Positions 47,626 through 56,007 of a stretch of DNA of 61,867 bases are shown here, in pieces. Made by a program: the position numbers and the translations under genes. This stretch comes from Rhodocyclaceae bacterium. Its GTDB lineage: Bacteria; Pseudomonadota; Gammaproteobacteria; Burkholderiales; Rhodocyclaceae. How positions within the stretch are numbered: the first letter of the stretch is position 1; each line of letters opens with the position of its first letter. Under the pieces are notes generated by a model. The model saw only the letters and a program-made list of their open reading frames with translations, searched no databases and had not been told where the DNA came from. The DNA lies in contig JAOAHQ010000066.1 of assembly GCA_026415155.1 (NCBI GenBank), forward strand, positions 1 to 61,867, written 5' to 3'.

Positions 47626-47844
47626 TTAGCCACAGTGGCGGCAATCGAAGTCTGCATCTTCGCCGACGTTCGGCATGCTCGCCAGCACTTCGGCGAGCGA
47701 ACGGCGCGGCGGCCGGTTGAGCAAATGGGCGCGCAAGATTTCCCGGTGCTCGGCCTCGGCGCTGCGGCCATGCGCGGCGGCAGCGGCTTTGAGGGCCTTG
47801 ATGATGGCTTCATCGACGTTGCGAACGGTGAGGCTGGTGGCCAT
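47626..47844 (-). CDS. FitA-type ribbon-helix-helix antitoxin
   Basis: 72 residues. TSLTVRNVDEAIIKALKAAAAAHGRSAEAEHREILRAHL is built as in FitA antitoxins, where an RHH DNA-binding domain precedes the toxin-binding tail. The tail ends DADFDCRHCG, a cysteine pair that is unusual for the family. Paired with the PIN toxin just downstream. Confidence 0.9.
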   Translation of the reverse strand: MATSLTVRNVDEAIIKALKAAAAAHGRSAEAEHREILRAHLLNRPPRRSLAEVLASMPNVGEDADFDCRHCG

Positions 47845-47923
47845 GGCTCATTCCCTGAATGATTGCATTGATTGCATTGTAGCCGATAGGGCCGGTTTCG
47901 CTGCGCCCCGCGGCGTCAGGCGC

Positions 47924-50359
47924 TCAGCGCTGCAGCCGCAGCGAGTTGGTGACGACCGAGACCGAGCTCATCGCCATCGCCGCGGCGGCGATCATCGGGT
48001 TCAAGCGCCCGGCCGCGGCGATGGGGATCGCGACGAGGTTGTAGCCTAAGGCCCAGAAGAGGTTCTGGCGCACGATGGCCATCGTGCGGCGCGAGAGCGC
48101 GATCGCGGCGGCCACGCGCGCGATGTCGCCGCCGACCACGGTCACGTCGGCGGCCTCCACCGCGATGTCGGCGCCGCTGCCGATCGCAAAGCCCACGGTG
48201 GCGGCGGCGAGCGCCGGCGCGTCGTTGATGCCATCGCCGATCATGCCGACCTTCCTGCCTTCGGCCTTCAGCCGTTCGACGAGGGCGAGCTTGTCGGCGG
48301 GGGTTGCCCGTGCGATCACCTCGTCGATGCCGACCTCTTGGGCGACATGGCGCGCCGCGGCTTCGACGTCGCCCGTGCACATCACCGTGCGCAGGCCCAG
48401 GCGGTGCAACAGCGCGATGGCCGCCGGCGCGCCTTCGCGCGGCGCGTCGGCGATGGCGAAGAGCGCGACGCAAGCATCGTCGAGGGCGAAGAACACCGGC
48501 GTCTTGCCCTGGGCGGCGAGCGCATCCGCTTGGGGCTGCTGAGCGCGGCAGTCGATGCCGGCGGCTTCCAGAAATGCGGCGTTGCCGAGGCGGACGAGGC
48601 CCAAGTCGCTGTTGGCGGCGATGCCCTGCCCGGCCGTCGCGGCGAAATCGAAAGTCGGCGCGGGCGAGACGGCACGGGCCTGGGCAAAGGCGACGATGGC
48701 GCGGGCGAGGTAGTGTTCGGAGTGCTGCTCGGCGCCGGCGGCGAGGGCGAGCAGGCGGGTTTCGTCGCTGTCTTCGGCCGGCAGGAAATCCGTGACCACC
48801 GGCTGGCCGGCGGTGAGGGTGCCGGTCTTGTCGAACACCAACGTATCGAGCGTGGCGGCGGTCTCGAGCGCCTCGCCGTTGCGGATGTAGATGCCGCGCC
48901 GCGCCGCTTCGCCCATGCCGACCATGATCGCGGTCGGCGTGGCGAGCCCCAGCGCGCAGGGGCAGGCGATCAGGAGCACCGCGACGGCGTGCGAGAGCGC
49001 GCGCGCGAATGGATGGCCCGCCGCGAGCCAGCCGAGCAGGGTCGCCGCGGCGATGGCGCCGACGGCGGGCACGAAGCGCGCCGAGATGCGGTCGGCGAGC
49101 TTTTGCACCGGCAGCTTCGCGCCCTGGGCATGATCGACCATCTTGACGATGCCGGCGAGCACCGTGTCCGCGCCGATCGCGGTGACCTTCAGCGTGAAGC
49201 TGCCCAGGGTGTTGAGCGTGCCGCCGACGACTTTGTCGCCGGGGCGCTTGGCGACCGGCAGCGGCTCGCCGGTGAAGAGCGATTCGTCGACTTGGCCTGA
49301 GCCGGTAAGGACGATGCCATCGGCCGGCACCTTGTCGCCGGGGCGCACGCGCAAGGTATCGCCAATCTTGACTTCATCGATGGCGACTGTCTCATCGCCG
49401 GCCTCGGTGACGCGGATCGCCGTCTCGGGCTGCAGTTCGATGAGCTTCCGGATCGCATCAGACGCCTTGCCCTTCGCGCGCTCTTCCATGTAACGCCCGC
49501 CGAGCACGAAGGAAACGATCGCCGCCGCCGACTCGAAATAGACGTGGGGCTGCCGCGAGAAGACGCCGGGCAGGCTGTAGAGATACGCGGCGCCGGCGCC
49601 CAGCGCGATCAGCGTGTCCATGTTCGCCTCGCGCGCCTGGGCGAGCGCCCAGGCTTTTTTGAAGATGTCCCGTCCCGGGCCGGCGAGGACGAAGGTGGAT
49701 AAGGTGAGCTCCATCAGGCGCAAGATAGGCGAGCGATGCATCAGCATGCCGGAGACCATCACCGGCGCGGTGGCGAGCGCGGCGTGAAGCAATTTGCGTT
49801 TGGCGGCGGCAAGACGCGCCTTTTCGCGCTCGATGAGGAGCCGGCGCTGGGCGAGGGTGTCCATCGGCCGGGCCCGGTAGCCGAGTTTCTCGATGGCGGC
49901 GAAGAGCTCGTCTTTCGTCAGCCGGCCTTTCACCGTCACCGTTTCGGCGGCGTAATTGACGGCGGCCGCTGCGACGCGCGGGTCGCGCTTCAAGGAAAGT
50001 TCGATCAGCGCCGCGCAGGAGGCGCAGGTCATGCCTTCCACCGCCGCGAGGCATTCCTGGACGGGCCCCTCCGCCACGGAAGTCGGCGCTGGCGGGACGG
50101 CGCTTTTGTTCGGCGCGGCGGCGAGGTTGCCGATGATGGCGTCCAGCAGCGCCAGCAGGCGTGTTTCGGGGAGCCTGGCCGGATCGTAGCGGATCGTCGC
50201 CGAACCGATCTCGGCCACGACGCGCACGTCGTCGATCGCCGCATGTTTGCGCAGCAGGATTTCGAGGAGATAGCCCTTCTCCTCGTTCTTGACGAGCGCC
50301 GGAACGATGAGGCGGAGGCGCCGCGGCAGGCGATGGGCGACGCGGAAACGGCTAGTCAC
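47924..50359 (-). CDS. P1B-type heavy-metal ATPase with HMA2 and HMA domains
   Basis: 811 residues from a GTG that overlaps the stop of the HMA2 gene. Domains: an N-terminal HMA2-like segment ([17 protein letters not shown] to about residue 75), a linker AVPPAPTS from the dispersed repeat, a true HMA domain (VEGMTCASC), membrane helices, the metal site [25 protein letters not shown], and [21 protein letters not shown] second repeat copy gives [11 protein letters not shown] in the nucleotide-binding domain. It probably exports Cu(I) or another soft metal to the periplasm. Differs from the 26.7 kb CopA by the HMA2 part and by its operon. Confidence 0.93.
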   Translation of the reverse strand: MTSRFRVAHRLPRRLRLIVPALVKNEEKGYLLEILLRKHAAIDDVRVVAEIGSATIRYDPARLPETRLLALLDAIIGNLAAAPNKSAVPPAPTSVAEGPVQECLAAVEGMTCASCAALIELSLKRDPRVAAAAVNYAAETVTVKGRLTKDELFAAIEKLGYRARPMDTLAQRRLLIEREKARLAAAKRKLLHAALATAPVMVSGMLMHRSPILRLMELTLSTFVLAGPGRDIFKKAWALAQAREANMDTLIALGAGAAYLYSLPGVFSRQPHVYFESAAAIVSFVLGGRYMEERAKGKASDAIRKLIELQPETAIRVTEAGDETVAIDEVKIGDTLRVRPGDKVPADGIVLTGSGQVDESLFTGEPLPVAKRPGDKVVGGTLNTLGSFTLKVTAIGADTVLAGIVKMVDHAQGAKLPVQKLADRISARFVPAVGAIAAATLLGWLAAGHPFARALSHAVAVLLIACPCALGLATPTAIMVGMGEAARRGIYIRNGEALETAATLDTLVFDKTGTLTAGQPVVTDFLPAEDSDETRLLALAAGAEQHSEHYLARAIVAFAQARAVSPAPTFDFAATAGQGIAANSDLGLVRLGNAAFLEAAGIDCRAQQPQADALAAQGKTPVFFALDDACVALFAIADAPREGAPAAIALLHRLGLRTVMCTGDVEAAARHVAQEVGIDEVIARATPADKLALVERLKAEGRKVGMIGDGINDAPALAAATVGFAIGSGADIAVEAADVTVVGGDIARVAAAIALSRRTMAIVRQNLFWALGYNLVAIPIAAAGRLNPMIAAAAMAMSSVSVVTNSLRLQR
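48654..48673 (+). repeat. dispersed repeat, copy 10 (inside the HMA2 ATPase gene)
   Basis: GTCGGCGCGGGCGAGACGGC preceded by GAAA; read on the minus strand as AVSPAPT in the N-domain. Confidence 0.75.
50082..50101 (+). repeat. dispersed repeat, copy 11 (inside the HMA2 ATPase gene)
   Basis: GTCGGCGCTGGCGGGACGGC; read on the minus strand as AVPPAPT in the linker between the HMA2 and HMA domains. Confidence 0.85.
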
Positions 50360-50901
50360 GACTTGCGGTAACGGACCAGCAGGAAGACGAGATAGAACAC
50401 GGTGAGCCAGGCGTTGGCGTATTTGACCGGGTCCTTGATCCAGTACCGGGTGATCAGTTCCCAGTGCACCTTGATCAGATAGAAGGCGACGACGTCGTTC
50501 GTGAAGTTGGTGAGCGCCTTTTCGGTCGTGGCATTCTCGACGAGCGGACGGAAGCGCGCCGGTGCTGCGGCAATCAGCCGCGCGCGCAGGTCGCCCAAGC
50601 GTTCGGCGAGCCCTGGCGCCGGCTCGGCCGCGGCAGCAGCGACAGGCGCTTCGGCTGCGGGCAGGTCGGCGAGCAGCTCTTTGATGCGGCGGGCGATGTC
50701 GGCATGGCTGACGGCGCGGGCATCGAAGCGGATTGCCAGCTTGCCTTCCGGCGTCAGCCAAGTGACACGCTGCACGCCCGGTAGCGCTTTCAGGCCGCTT
50801 TCGAGGCGGGCGCCGACGGCGGCGCTGCGGCAGGGCGCTGGCAGCCGCAGCCGCAGATAACCGGTGTCGCGGCAGAGCACCTCGATGCTGCGGGCTTCCA
50901 T
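50356..50901 (-). CDS. HMA2-domain membrane-associated protein
   Basis: 181 residues. An N-terminal HMA2-like ferredoxin-fold domain ([41 protein letters not shown]) lacks the CxxC metal motif. An Ala-rich linker leads to a C-terminal part with one helix ([17 protein letters not shown]). Similar HMA2 domains precede P1B ATPases in several phyla. Its last bases overlap the ATPase start, so the two are made together. The role may be docking or regulation of the ATPase. Confidence 0.75.
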   Translation of the reverse strand: MEARSIEVLCRDTGYLRLRLPAPCRSAAVGARLESGLKALPGVQRVTWLTPEGKLAIRFDARAVSHADIARRIKELLADLPAAEAPVAAAAAEPAPGLAERLGDLRARLIAAAPARFRPLVENATTEKALTNFTNDVVAFYLIKVHWELITRYWIKDPVKYANAWLTVFYLVFLLVRYRKS

Positions 50902-50908
50902 GCGCGCA

Positions 50909-51262
50909 TCACTCCTGATGCGGCGCGTCGGCCGCTGCGGCGGGCGCCGCACTTTCCGGCCCTTTGGCCTCGGCGAGCAGATCCTCGAGGTTTTCCTTCT
51001 GCTGCAATACGAAGTCCTTGCCCATGCCGGAAAGCTTCGTCGCGGTCTCGACGATCTCCTTCTGATAGCGGAACAGCAGATAGCCCGCCGCGACGCCGGC
51101 GGCGAGCATCACCAGCGGATTCCGTAGCAGCCCGCCGAGCAGGCCCTTGCCGGCCGCGTAGCCGCCGGCCGCCATCATCGCGCCTGTCGACAGCGGGTGC
51201 GCCATCATGTGATTCATCATGTGCGGCATCTGCCGCGCGGCATCCATCATCGGGGTGTTCAT
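50909..51262 (-). CDS. small membrane protein with Met/His-rich N-terminus
   Basis: 117 residues. The N-terminus MMDAARQMPHMMNHMMAH is packed with Met and His, which is typical of Cu(I)/Cu(II) binding segments. A Gly/Ala-rich part and one helix (NPLVMLAAGVAAGYLLFRY) follow, then a charged helix. The layout recalls YtxH/DUF5132-type proteins found beside HMA2 ATPases. Overlaps the upstream small Cys protein by four bases. No function is established. Confidence 0.7.
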   Translation of the reverse strand: MNTPMMDAARQMPHMMNHMMAHPLSTGAMMAAGGYAAGKGLLGGLLRNPLVMLAAGVAAGYLLFRYQKEIVETATKLSGMGKDFVLQQKENLEDLLAEAKGPESAAPAAAADAPHQE

Positions 51263-51450
51263 GGCGATTTCCTTTCTTGGGTGGCTAAAGAAGGTTCATT
51301 CTGCGCCGCCGGCGGCGGTTCGGCAATGTCGTGGAGCATCATCCAGATGCCGCGGCAGCCCTCGCAGCAAAAATGGAGCGTCTTCTCGGGCAAGGCGAGC
51401 TCGAAGGGCTGGGCACCGCAATCGAGGGCGCACAGGTCGCAGGCGATCAT
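51259..51450 (-). CDS. small Cys-rich putative metal-binding protein
   Basis: 63 residues. MIACDLCALDCG and LHFCCEGCRGIW resemble the N-terminal metal-binding module of FixI-type ATPases (CxxC...FCCxGC), here as a free-standing protein. The Cys-rich start suggests it binds the metal moved by the operon's ATPase. Coupled by ATGA overlaps to TlpA upstream and the Met/His protein downstream. Confidence 0.72.
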   Translation of the reverse strand: MIACDLCALDCGAQPFELALPEKTLHFCCEGCRGIWMMLHDIAEPPPAAQNEPSLATQERKSP

Positions 51451-51932
51451 TGCAGCAGCGCCTGGATGTGGCGTTCGAACAGCGCCTCGTCGGCCTCGCC
51501 GACGATCTTGCCGCGCACGATGCCCTGGGCGTCGATGAAGAAGGTCGTGGGGAGCGCGACGACGCCGTAACGCTTCGCGATGCGCGCGTCTTCGTCGAGC
51601 GCGGCGGGATAGCTCACGCCAAGCCTTGCCATGAAGGCCGCGACGGTGGCGGCCTCCTGCCCCACATTGACCGCGAGGATGGCAAAGCGCCCCGCGTGGC
51701 GCGCCCGTACGGCGTCGATCATCTTCATTTCCGGCGCGCAGAAGCGGCACCAGTCGGCCCAAAAGCGCAGCACGAGCGGCTCGCCGGCACGGGCGGCAGG
51801 AAAATCGAGCGTCGCGCCGTCGATGAGCCGGGCCGTGAAGGCCGGCGCCGCATCGCCGCTATTGAGGCGGGCCGGCGGCTCGCCGCTGCAGGCGAGGAGG
51901 ATCAGCGCGAGCCACCAGGCGTATCGCTTCAT
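51447..51932 (-). CDS. TlpA-like thioredoxin-family lipoprotein
   Basis: 161 residues. MKRYAWWLALILLACSGEPP has a lipobox (LLACS), so it is likely anchored in the membrane. The thioredoxin domain has the active site FWADWCRFCAPEM (CxxC form WCRFC) and the cis-proline VALPTTFF. TlpA-type proteins reduce copper sites or haem-binding cysteines in the periplasm. It is joined by four-base overlaps to its neighbours. Confidence 0.9.
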   Translation of the reverse strand: MKRYAWWLALILLACSGEPPARLNSGDAAPAFTARLIDGATLDFPAARAGEPLVLRFWADWCRFCAPEMKMIDAVRARHAGRFAILAVNVGQEAATVAAFMARLGVSYPAALDEDARIAKRYGVVALPTTFFIDAQGIVRGKIVGEADEALFERHIQALLQ

Positions 51933-52933
51933 GCGAAGAGGATCAGGTTCGAGCGGCCGATCATCCAGGTGGCGATCAGCGCAAACAGACCATAGCCGAT
52001 TGCGGCGAATCGCGCCAGCCGGCCGCTCAAGCGCGGCACGATCGAGGCGAGGCTCGGCCGGCGCGAGAAAAAGCGCAGCACGCCGCTGGCCAGACCCGCG
52101 GCGGTGGCGGCAAAGAGCGGCAGGTAGAGCGCATAGCCCTGGTAGCCGTATTCGGGCTTGAGGAGGCAAAACGGGCAGTGGTGGTGGGGGTGCTCATAGA
52201 CGTAGAGCGAGACGAAACTGAGGATGCCGGCGAGGCTCGCGAGGAAGGCGAGGAGGGCGGCCAGAGCCGTCGCCAGGCCGCTCCAATCGTCGCGCCGCCG
52301 CTGGTGCCAGAACGAGAGGGCGATCGCCGCGAGGAGCGCGCCGTAGAAGAGGAGCATCGCTGGCTTGGCTTCCAGCGCCGCGACTTCGCTGGCAACGCTC
52401 GCCGAGCTCTCCGAGAACAGGCTGCCGCAGCAGGAGGTGATGACGTCGGCCTTGAGGCCGAGAAAGTAGCGCGCCTGCAGCCAGAGGCTCAAGGCAAAGA
52501 GCGGGATCGCGGCCAGGAGCAAGGCGTATTTGAGCTTCACGAGCGGATAGTCGCGAGCATGGCTGTCGGCATGGTTGATCGCGAGCCAAATGCTGGCGAG
52601 GAAGAACAGCGCGAGCTGGACAAAGAGCGCCGGGAAGCCGAACGCGTTGACATTGAGCGCCCCCACCGCGCACATCGCGCCGACGAACATCACCGCGAGC
52701 TTGTCGGCCGTGAAGACGAACAGCAAGGCGGCGGCGATTTGGATTGCGCAGACGAAGGCGATGAGCGTCGAGAAGAGATAGGTGAGCCGCTCGAGCTTGA
52801 GCTGGCGCTCGCTGCCGCTTTGGATGTCCCAGTGACGGATCACCTGCACGGCAAAGGGCGCGGCCATGAGGAGCATGACGAGACTCAAGCCCGCGGCAAG
52901 CAAGAGGGCGATGATCGCAGGCTGGAAAATCAT
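51929..52933 (-). CDS. polytopic membrane protein with a CPFC motif, function unknown
   Basis: 334 residues with about eight helices. A loop near residue 260 has HHHCPFCLLK, a triple histidine next to a CxxC; another has ITSCCGSLFSE. This pattern suggests a membrane thiol oxidoreductase or metal site, partly like VKOR/DsbB proteins, but no family is recognised. It is first in the six-gene coupled operon with TlpA and the ATPase. Start at MIFQPAIIALLLAAG chosen. Confidence 0.75.
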   Translation of the reverse strand: MIFQPAIIALLLAAGLSLVMLLMAAPFAVQVIRHWDIQSGSERQLKLERLTYLFSTLIAFVCAIQIAAALLFVFTADKLAVMFVGAMCAVGALNVNAFGFPALFVQLALFFLASIWLAINHADSHARDYPLVKLKYALLLAAIPLFALSLWLQARYFLGLKADVITSCCGSLFSESSASVASEVAALEAKPAMLLFYGALLAAIALSFWHQRRRDDWSGLATALAALLAFLASLAGILSFVSLYVYEHPHHHCPFCLLKPEYGYQGYALYLPLFAATAAGLASGVLRFFSRRPSLASIVPRLSGRLARFAAIGYGLFALIATWMIGRSNLILFA

Positions 52934-52939
52934 CTCAAA

Positions 52940-52959
52940 CTCGGCGCTGGCGGGACGGC
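52940..52959 (+). repeat. dispersed repeat, copy 12 (between ParE-like and CPFC membrane genes)
   Basis: CTCGGCGCTGGCGGGACGGC preceded by CAAA; upstream of the six-gene operon. Confidence 0.85.
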
Positions 52960-52961
52960 AT

Positions 52962-53261
52962 TCAACGCCCTTGCAGGCGCCGGGTGATCGAGGCGGGATT
53001 CTGACGGCAGTCAAGCACCGCGATCACCCGCACGGTGTCGCCGATGAGGTCGTAATAGATGGCGAAGGGAAAGCGCTTGGCCAAGGCGCGGTAAAGGCGC
53101 CCGTCCGGCTTGGCATGGATGCCGGCAAAGTAGGCCAGCGCATCGATGTCGGCAAACAGGCTATCGAGAAAATATTCGCCAATGCCTGCCTGCTGGGCTT
53201 CGTAAAACGCATAGCCTTCGAGCAGGTCGGTTTCCGCGGCACGGGTGATGACAACCTGCAT
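52962..53261 (-). CDS. ParE/RelE-type toxin
   Basis: 99 residues. MQVVITRAAETDLLEGYAFY and YRALAKRFPFAIYYDLIGDTVRVIAVLDCRQNP-type order match the ParE/RelE fold. Its ATG overlaps the antitoxin stop by one base (TGATG). Inserted between the ABC exporter genes and the six-gene metal operon. Confidence 0.88.
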   Translation of the reverse strand: MQVVITRAAETDLLEGYAFYEAQQAGIGEYFLDSLFADIDALAYFAGIHAKPDGRLYRALAKRFPFAIYYDLIGDTVRVIAVLDCRQNPASITRRLQGR

Positions 53262-53485
53262 CAACCCGCCTTGATTTGCTCGCGAAGACGTTCCTTCGCC
53301 TCGCTCCAGGGGGAGACGGATTCGGCGCCGCTCGCTAAGCGCTCGAGCCGTTCCGCGAGGACCGCTTCGTGCCACGCCGGTATTGGCGGGCATTCACTGG
53401 TTTCGCGGCAGAGCGAATCCCACAGCGCCTCCATGAGGCTGAGCTTCTCTGCAAGGGGTAGGCTAGCGATGTCCGCTGGGATCAT
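53261..53485 (-). CDS. addiction-module antitoxin (CHP02574-type)
   Basis: 74 residues. PLAEKLSLMEALWDSL and the C-terminal SPWSEAKERLRE are typical of the short antitoxins paired with ParE/RelE toxins. ATG at 53485 chosen because CTGGAG lies six bases before it; a TTG at 53503 is weaker. Confidence 0.87.
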   Translation of the reverse strand: MIPADIASLPLAEKLSLMEALWDSLCRETSECPPIPAWHEAVLAERLERLASGAESVSPWSEAKERLREQIKAG

Positions 53486-53518
53486 GAGAGGCTCCAGAAA
53501 CAAGAGAACGGTGCCATG

Positions 53519-54229
53519 CTAGCAAAATCGCTCAGCGCTGGCGGGACGGCCCTCGGTCTGATCCACGATGCGGCCATCGCGCAGGGTGACGACGCAATCG
53601 ACCACCGAGGATTCGACCACCAACGGGTCGTGGCTGGTGAGGATGATCGTGCGGCCCTGGGCAGCCAGCCGTTCGAGGATGCCAAGAAACTCCGTGGCGA
53701 GCTTCGTGTCGAGGTTCGCGGTCGGCTCATCGGCGATGAGGATCTCGGGATCGTTGATGAGCGCCCGGCAGATCGCGACGCGCTGCTGCTCGCCGCCGGA
53801 GAGCCATTCGACCTTCGCCTCGCGGCGGTGGGCGAGCGCGACGTCGGCCAGCAGCGCCTCGGCTTTCTCGAGCAGATGCTTGCGCGGTAAGCCGAGCGGA
53901 TAGGCCGGCAGGATGATGTTCTCGATCGCCGAGAGGCCGCGGATCAGATTGAACTGCTGGAAGACGAAGCCGAAGGTCTGGCGCCGGATTTCGGTCAGAA
54001 AGCGTTCGGGCAGGCCCGAGATGTCCTCGCCCTTGAGCCTCACGCGCCCTTCGGTGGGGCGCGCCAGGCAGCCGAGGATGGTGAGGAGCGTCGTCTTGCC
54101 CGAGCCCGAGGGGCCCCGAAGGGCAGTCACCTGCTGTTCGGGAATCGCGAGATCGATGCCGCACAGCGCCCAGAACTCGTTGTGCTGGCCTTGATTGAAG
54201 ACCTTGCGGATGTTTTTGAGCTCGATCAT
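53519..54229 (-). CDS. MacB/LolD-type ABC transporter ATPase
   Basis: 236 residues. Walker A GPSGSGKTTLL, Q-loop VFQQFNLIRGLS, signature LSGGEQQRV, Walker B ILIADEPTANLD and the switch histidine TSHDPLVV are all present. It pairs with the FtsX-like permease upstream. The last eight residues and the stop fall in a dispersed-repeat copy, so the C-terminus was probably rewritten by it. Confidence 0.93.
   Translation of the reverse strand: MIELKNIRKVFNQGQHNEFWALCGIDLAIPEQQVTALRGPSGSGKTTLLTILGCLARPTEGRVRLKGEDISGLPERFLTEIRRQTFGFVFQQFNLIRGLSAIENIILPAYPLGLPRKHLLEKAEALLADVALAHRREAKVEWLSGGEQQRVAICRALINDPEILIADEPTANLDTKLATEFLGILERLAAQGRTIILTSHDPLVVESSVVDCVVTLRDGRIVDQTEGRPASAERFC
53531..53550 (+). repeat. 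dispersed repeat, copy 13 (3' end of the ABC ATPase gene)
   Basis: CTCAGCGCTGGCGGGACGGC. The only intragenic copy read in another frame, as RPASAER before the stop codon. Confidence 0.75.
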
Positions 54230-55362
54230 GCGCGCATCACCGTGTCGGGGTCGGTGATCGCCGCGCGCCAGATCGGTACCAGCACTGCCGCCGTGTAGGG
54301 CACGACGGTGAAGAAGGCGAGCGTGGCGATCGTCAGGCCGTCGATATGGGGCGGCAGGCTGAAGTGGGGATAGAGCACCGCCCAGCCTTTGAGCACCGGC
54401 TCGAACAGCGGGGCGCCAAAGTAGAAGACATGCCCGTAGGCGGCGAGGAAGCCCAAGAGGAAGGCGGAAAGCGAGATCAACAGGCCCTCCCAGAACTTCA
54501 TCTGGATGACATCGCCGGTTTCCCAGCCGATCGCCTTCAAGATGCCGATCTCGCGGCGTTCCTCGGCCGAGAGGCCGGCGGCCTTGTCCCAGGCGAGAAT
54601 GCAGAAGGCGAGGATCGCGGCGGCCAAGAGCGCGAGCATCAGGCCTTCGCGCCAGTCGAAGATCGAGGCATAGGTGCGCAGCACCTCCTCGCGCAGGATC
54701 GGCCGGGAATCGGGCAAGGCGTTCATGAGCTTCACGGCGACGTTTCTCACCTCCTGCGGGTTGGCCACGCTCAAGGCCACATCGGTGAAATGGCCGTCGG
54801 GATACTTGAAGAAGGCGCGGAAATCCGCCTCGTTCATCAGCACGAGGTCGGCGCTCGCGAGTTCCGTCGCCTCGGGCAGCACCTCGGCGACGATGAAGGT
54901 GTGCAACTCGCCGGTATAGGAACGAAACGAAATGCCGTTGCCTGCCGCCAGGCCCCGCGAGCGCTCGAGCGCCGGACCAACGATGATCTCGCCGCGCGCG
55001 ATGTTCATCTCGCGCGGCGCCATGAAGGTGTAGTTGGCCTTGACGACGCTGTCGTAGTAATAGCCCCACAGCCGCCCTTCGATCTTCTGCACGCCGCGGA
55101 TGCGGCCGATTTTTTCCAGGTAGCCGGCCGGGATCAGGTCGTGCCGGCCGGCGATCATCCGCTGCAGCACGATTTCCGGGCTGCCGGCGAGCACGGCCTG
55201 CGCCTCGTGGCGCAGCGCCTGCGTGTAGAGCGCGACCGACGCGAGCACGAAGACGAGCAGCGCATAGATGAAGAGGAGGCTGAGGTTCTTCGCCTTGCGC
55301 CGCGAAAGCGAAGCAAGCGTGTAGTCAATCAGATAAAGCTGTTTTGCGATCCAAGGCTTCAT
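54226..55362 (-). CDS. FtsX/MacB-type ABC permease
   Basis: 378 residues: an N-terminal helix (LLFIYALLVFVLASVALY), a large periplasmic MacB-like domain, then three C-terminal helices. EERREIGILKAIGWETGDVIQMKFWEGLL is the FtsX coupling segment. Overlaps the ATPase by four bases. Such pairs export lipoproteins, peptides or other envelope molecules; the substrate is unknown. Confidence 0.9.
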   Translation of the reverse strand: MKPWIAKQLYLIDYTLASLSRRKAKNLSLLFIYALLVFVLASVALYTQALRHEAQAVLAGSPEIVLQRMIAGRHDLIPAGYLEKIGRIRGVQKIEGRLWGYYYDSVVKANYTFMAPREMNIARGEIIVGPALERSRGLAAGNGISFRSYTGELHTFIVAEVLPEATELASADLVLMNEADFRAFFKYPDGHFTDVALSVANPQEVRNVAVKLMNALPDSRPILREEVLRTYASIFDWREGLMLALLAAAILAFCILAWDKAAGLSAEERREIGILKAIGWETGDVIQMKFWEGLLISLSAFLLGFLAAYGHVFYFGAPLFEPVLKGWAVLYPHFSLPPHIDGLTIATLAFFTVVPYTAAVLVPIWRAAITDPDTVMRA

Positions 55363-55654
55363 AGGCCGACATAAGAGCCGTGGGCGGCGGCACGAGCGAG
55401 CCGCTCGGAAAATGCTCGAAGGCGAGCGGATGGTCCTGGAAGGCCGAATGCAGATCGGCCTGGCTCGGATGGCGGGTGTAACGCGCCTCGGTGAAGAGCG
55501 CGAGGTCGGTGAGCCGCAGCTTCTCGACGAGCGCGGCCGTCGCGGCGCGGCGCGCGGTGTCGGCATGACTCGGCCGCGCGGCGTCCAGGCAGATCAAACC
55601 GACGCCGAGGCTGGCGAGCGCGAGGAGACCGAGAGCGAGGTGGGCGGGCCGCAT
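55325..55654 (-). CDS. small exported protein upstream of the ABC permease
   Basis: 109 residues with a signal or anchor helix (LALGLLALASLGVGLICLDAA) and a soluble tail without a known fold. It overlaps the permease gene by 38 bases, so it is likely part of the exporter operon, perhaps as a periplasmic accessory. Moderate confidence because it is short and unclassified. Confidence 0.6.
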   Translation of the reverse strand: MRPAHLALGLLALASLGVGLICLDAARPSHADTARRAATAALVEKLRLTDLALFTEARYTRHPSQADLHSAFQDHPLAFEHFPSGSLVPPPTALMSAYEALDRKTALSD

Positions 55655-55734
55655 CACGAGGGAAGGCGCGGCGCTTCCGCTGGCCGGAGACGCCGAAGGG
55701 TTGATTGCAGAGGGGATTATCGCAGAGCCGTGTG

Positions 55735-55920
55735 TTACAGGCGGTGCGCGGCGCGCATCAGAGCGCCGCGCAGGGCGATCGTCAGGCTCGAGCCCAAGCC
55801 GATCTTCTGCGCGATGGCCGGCAGGAGGATCAACGAGGCGAGCGCGAAGCCCGCGCCGAGGAGCAGCGAGGTCATTTCCGGCTGTGCGGCGGGCGGGCGG
55901 CGGATCGTCGGCTGGCTCAT
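55735..55920 (-). CDS. small hypothetical membrane protein
   Basis: 61 residues with one hydrophobic stretch (MTSLLLGAGFALASLILLPA). AGAGGAG lies eight bases upstream of the chosen ATG. No family recognised. Separated by 80 bases from the ABC exporter operon. Confidence 0.55.
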   Translation of the reverse strand: MSQPTIRRPPAAQPEMTSLLLGAGFALASLILLPAIAQKIGLGSSLTIALRGALMRAAHRL

Positions 55921-56007
55921 GGCGGCGCTCCTCTCATGCGTTGGCATGGCGAAAACTCTACGCCGCGCCGGGCGCACCGGGAATGCGACCGATTGTCGCA
56001 GGGTGCG

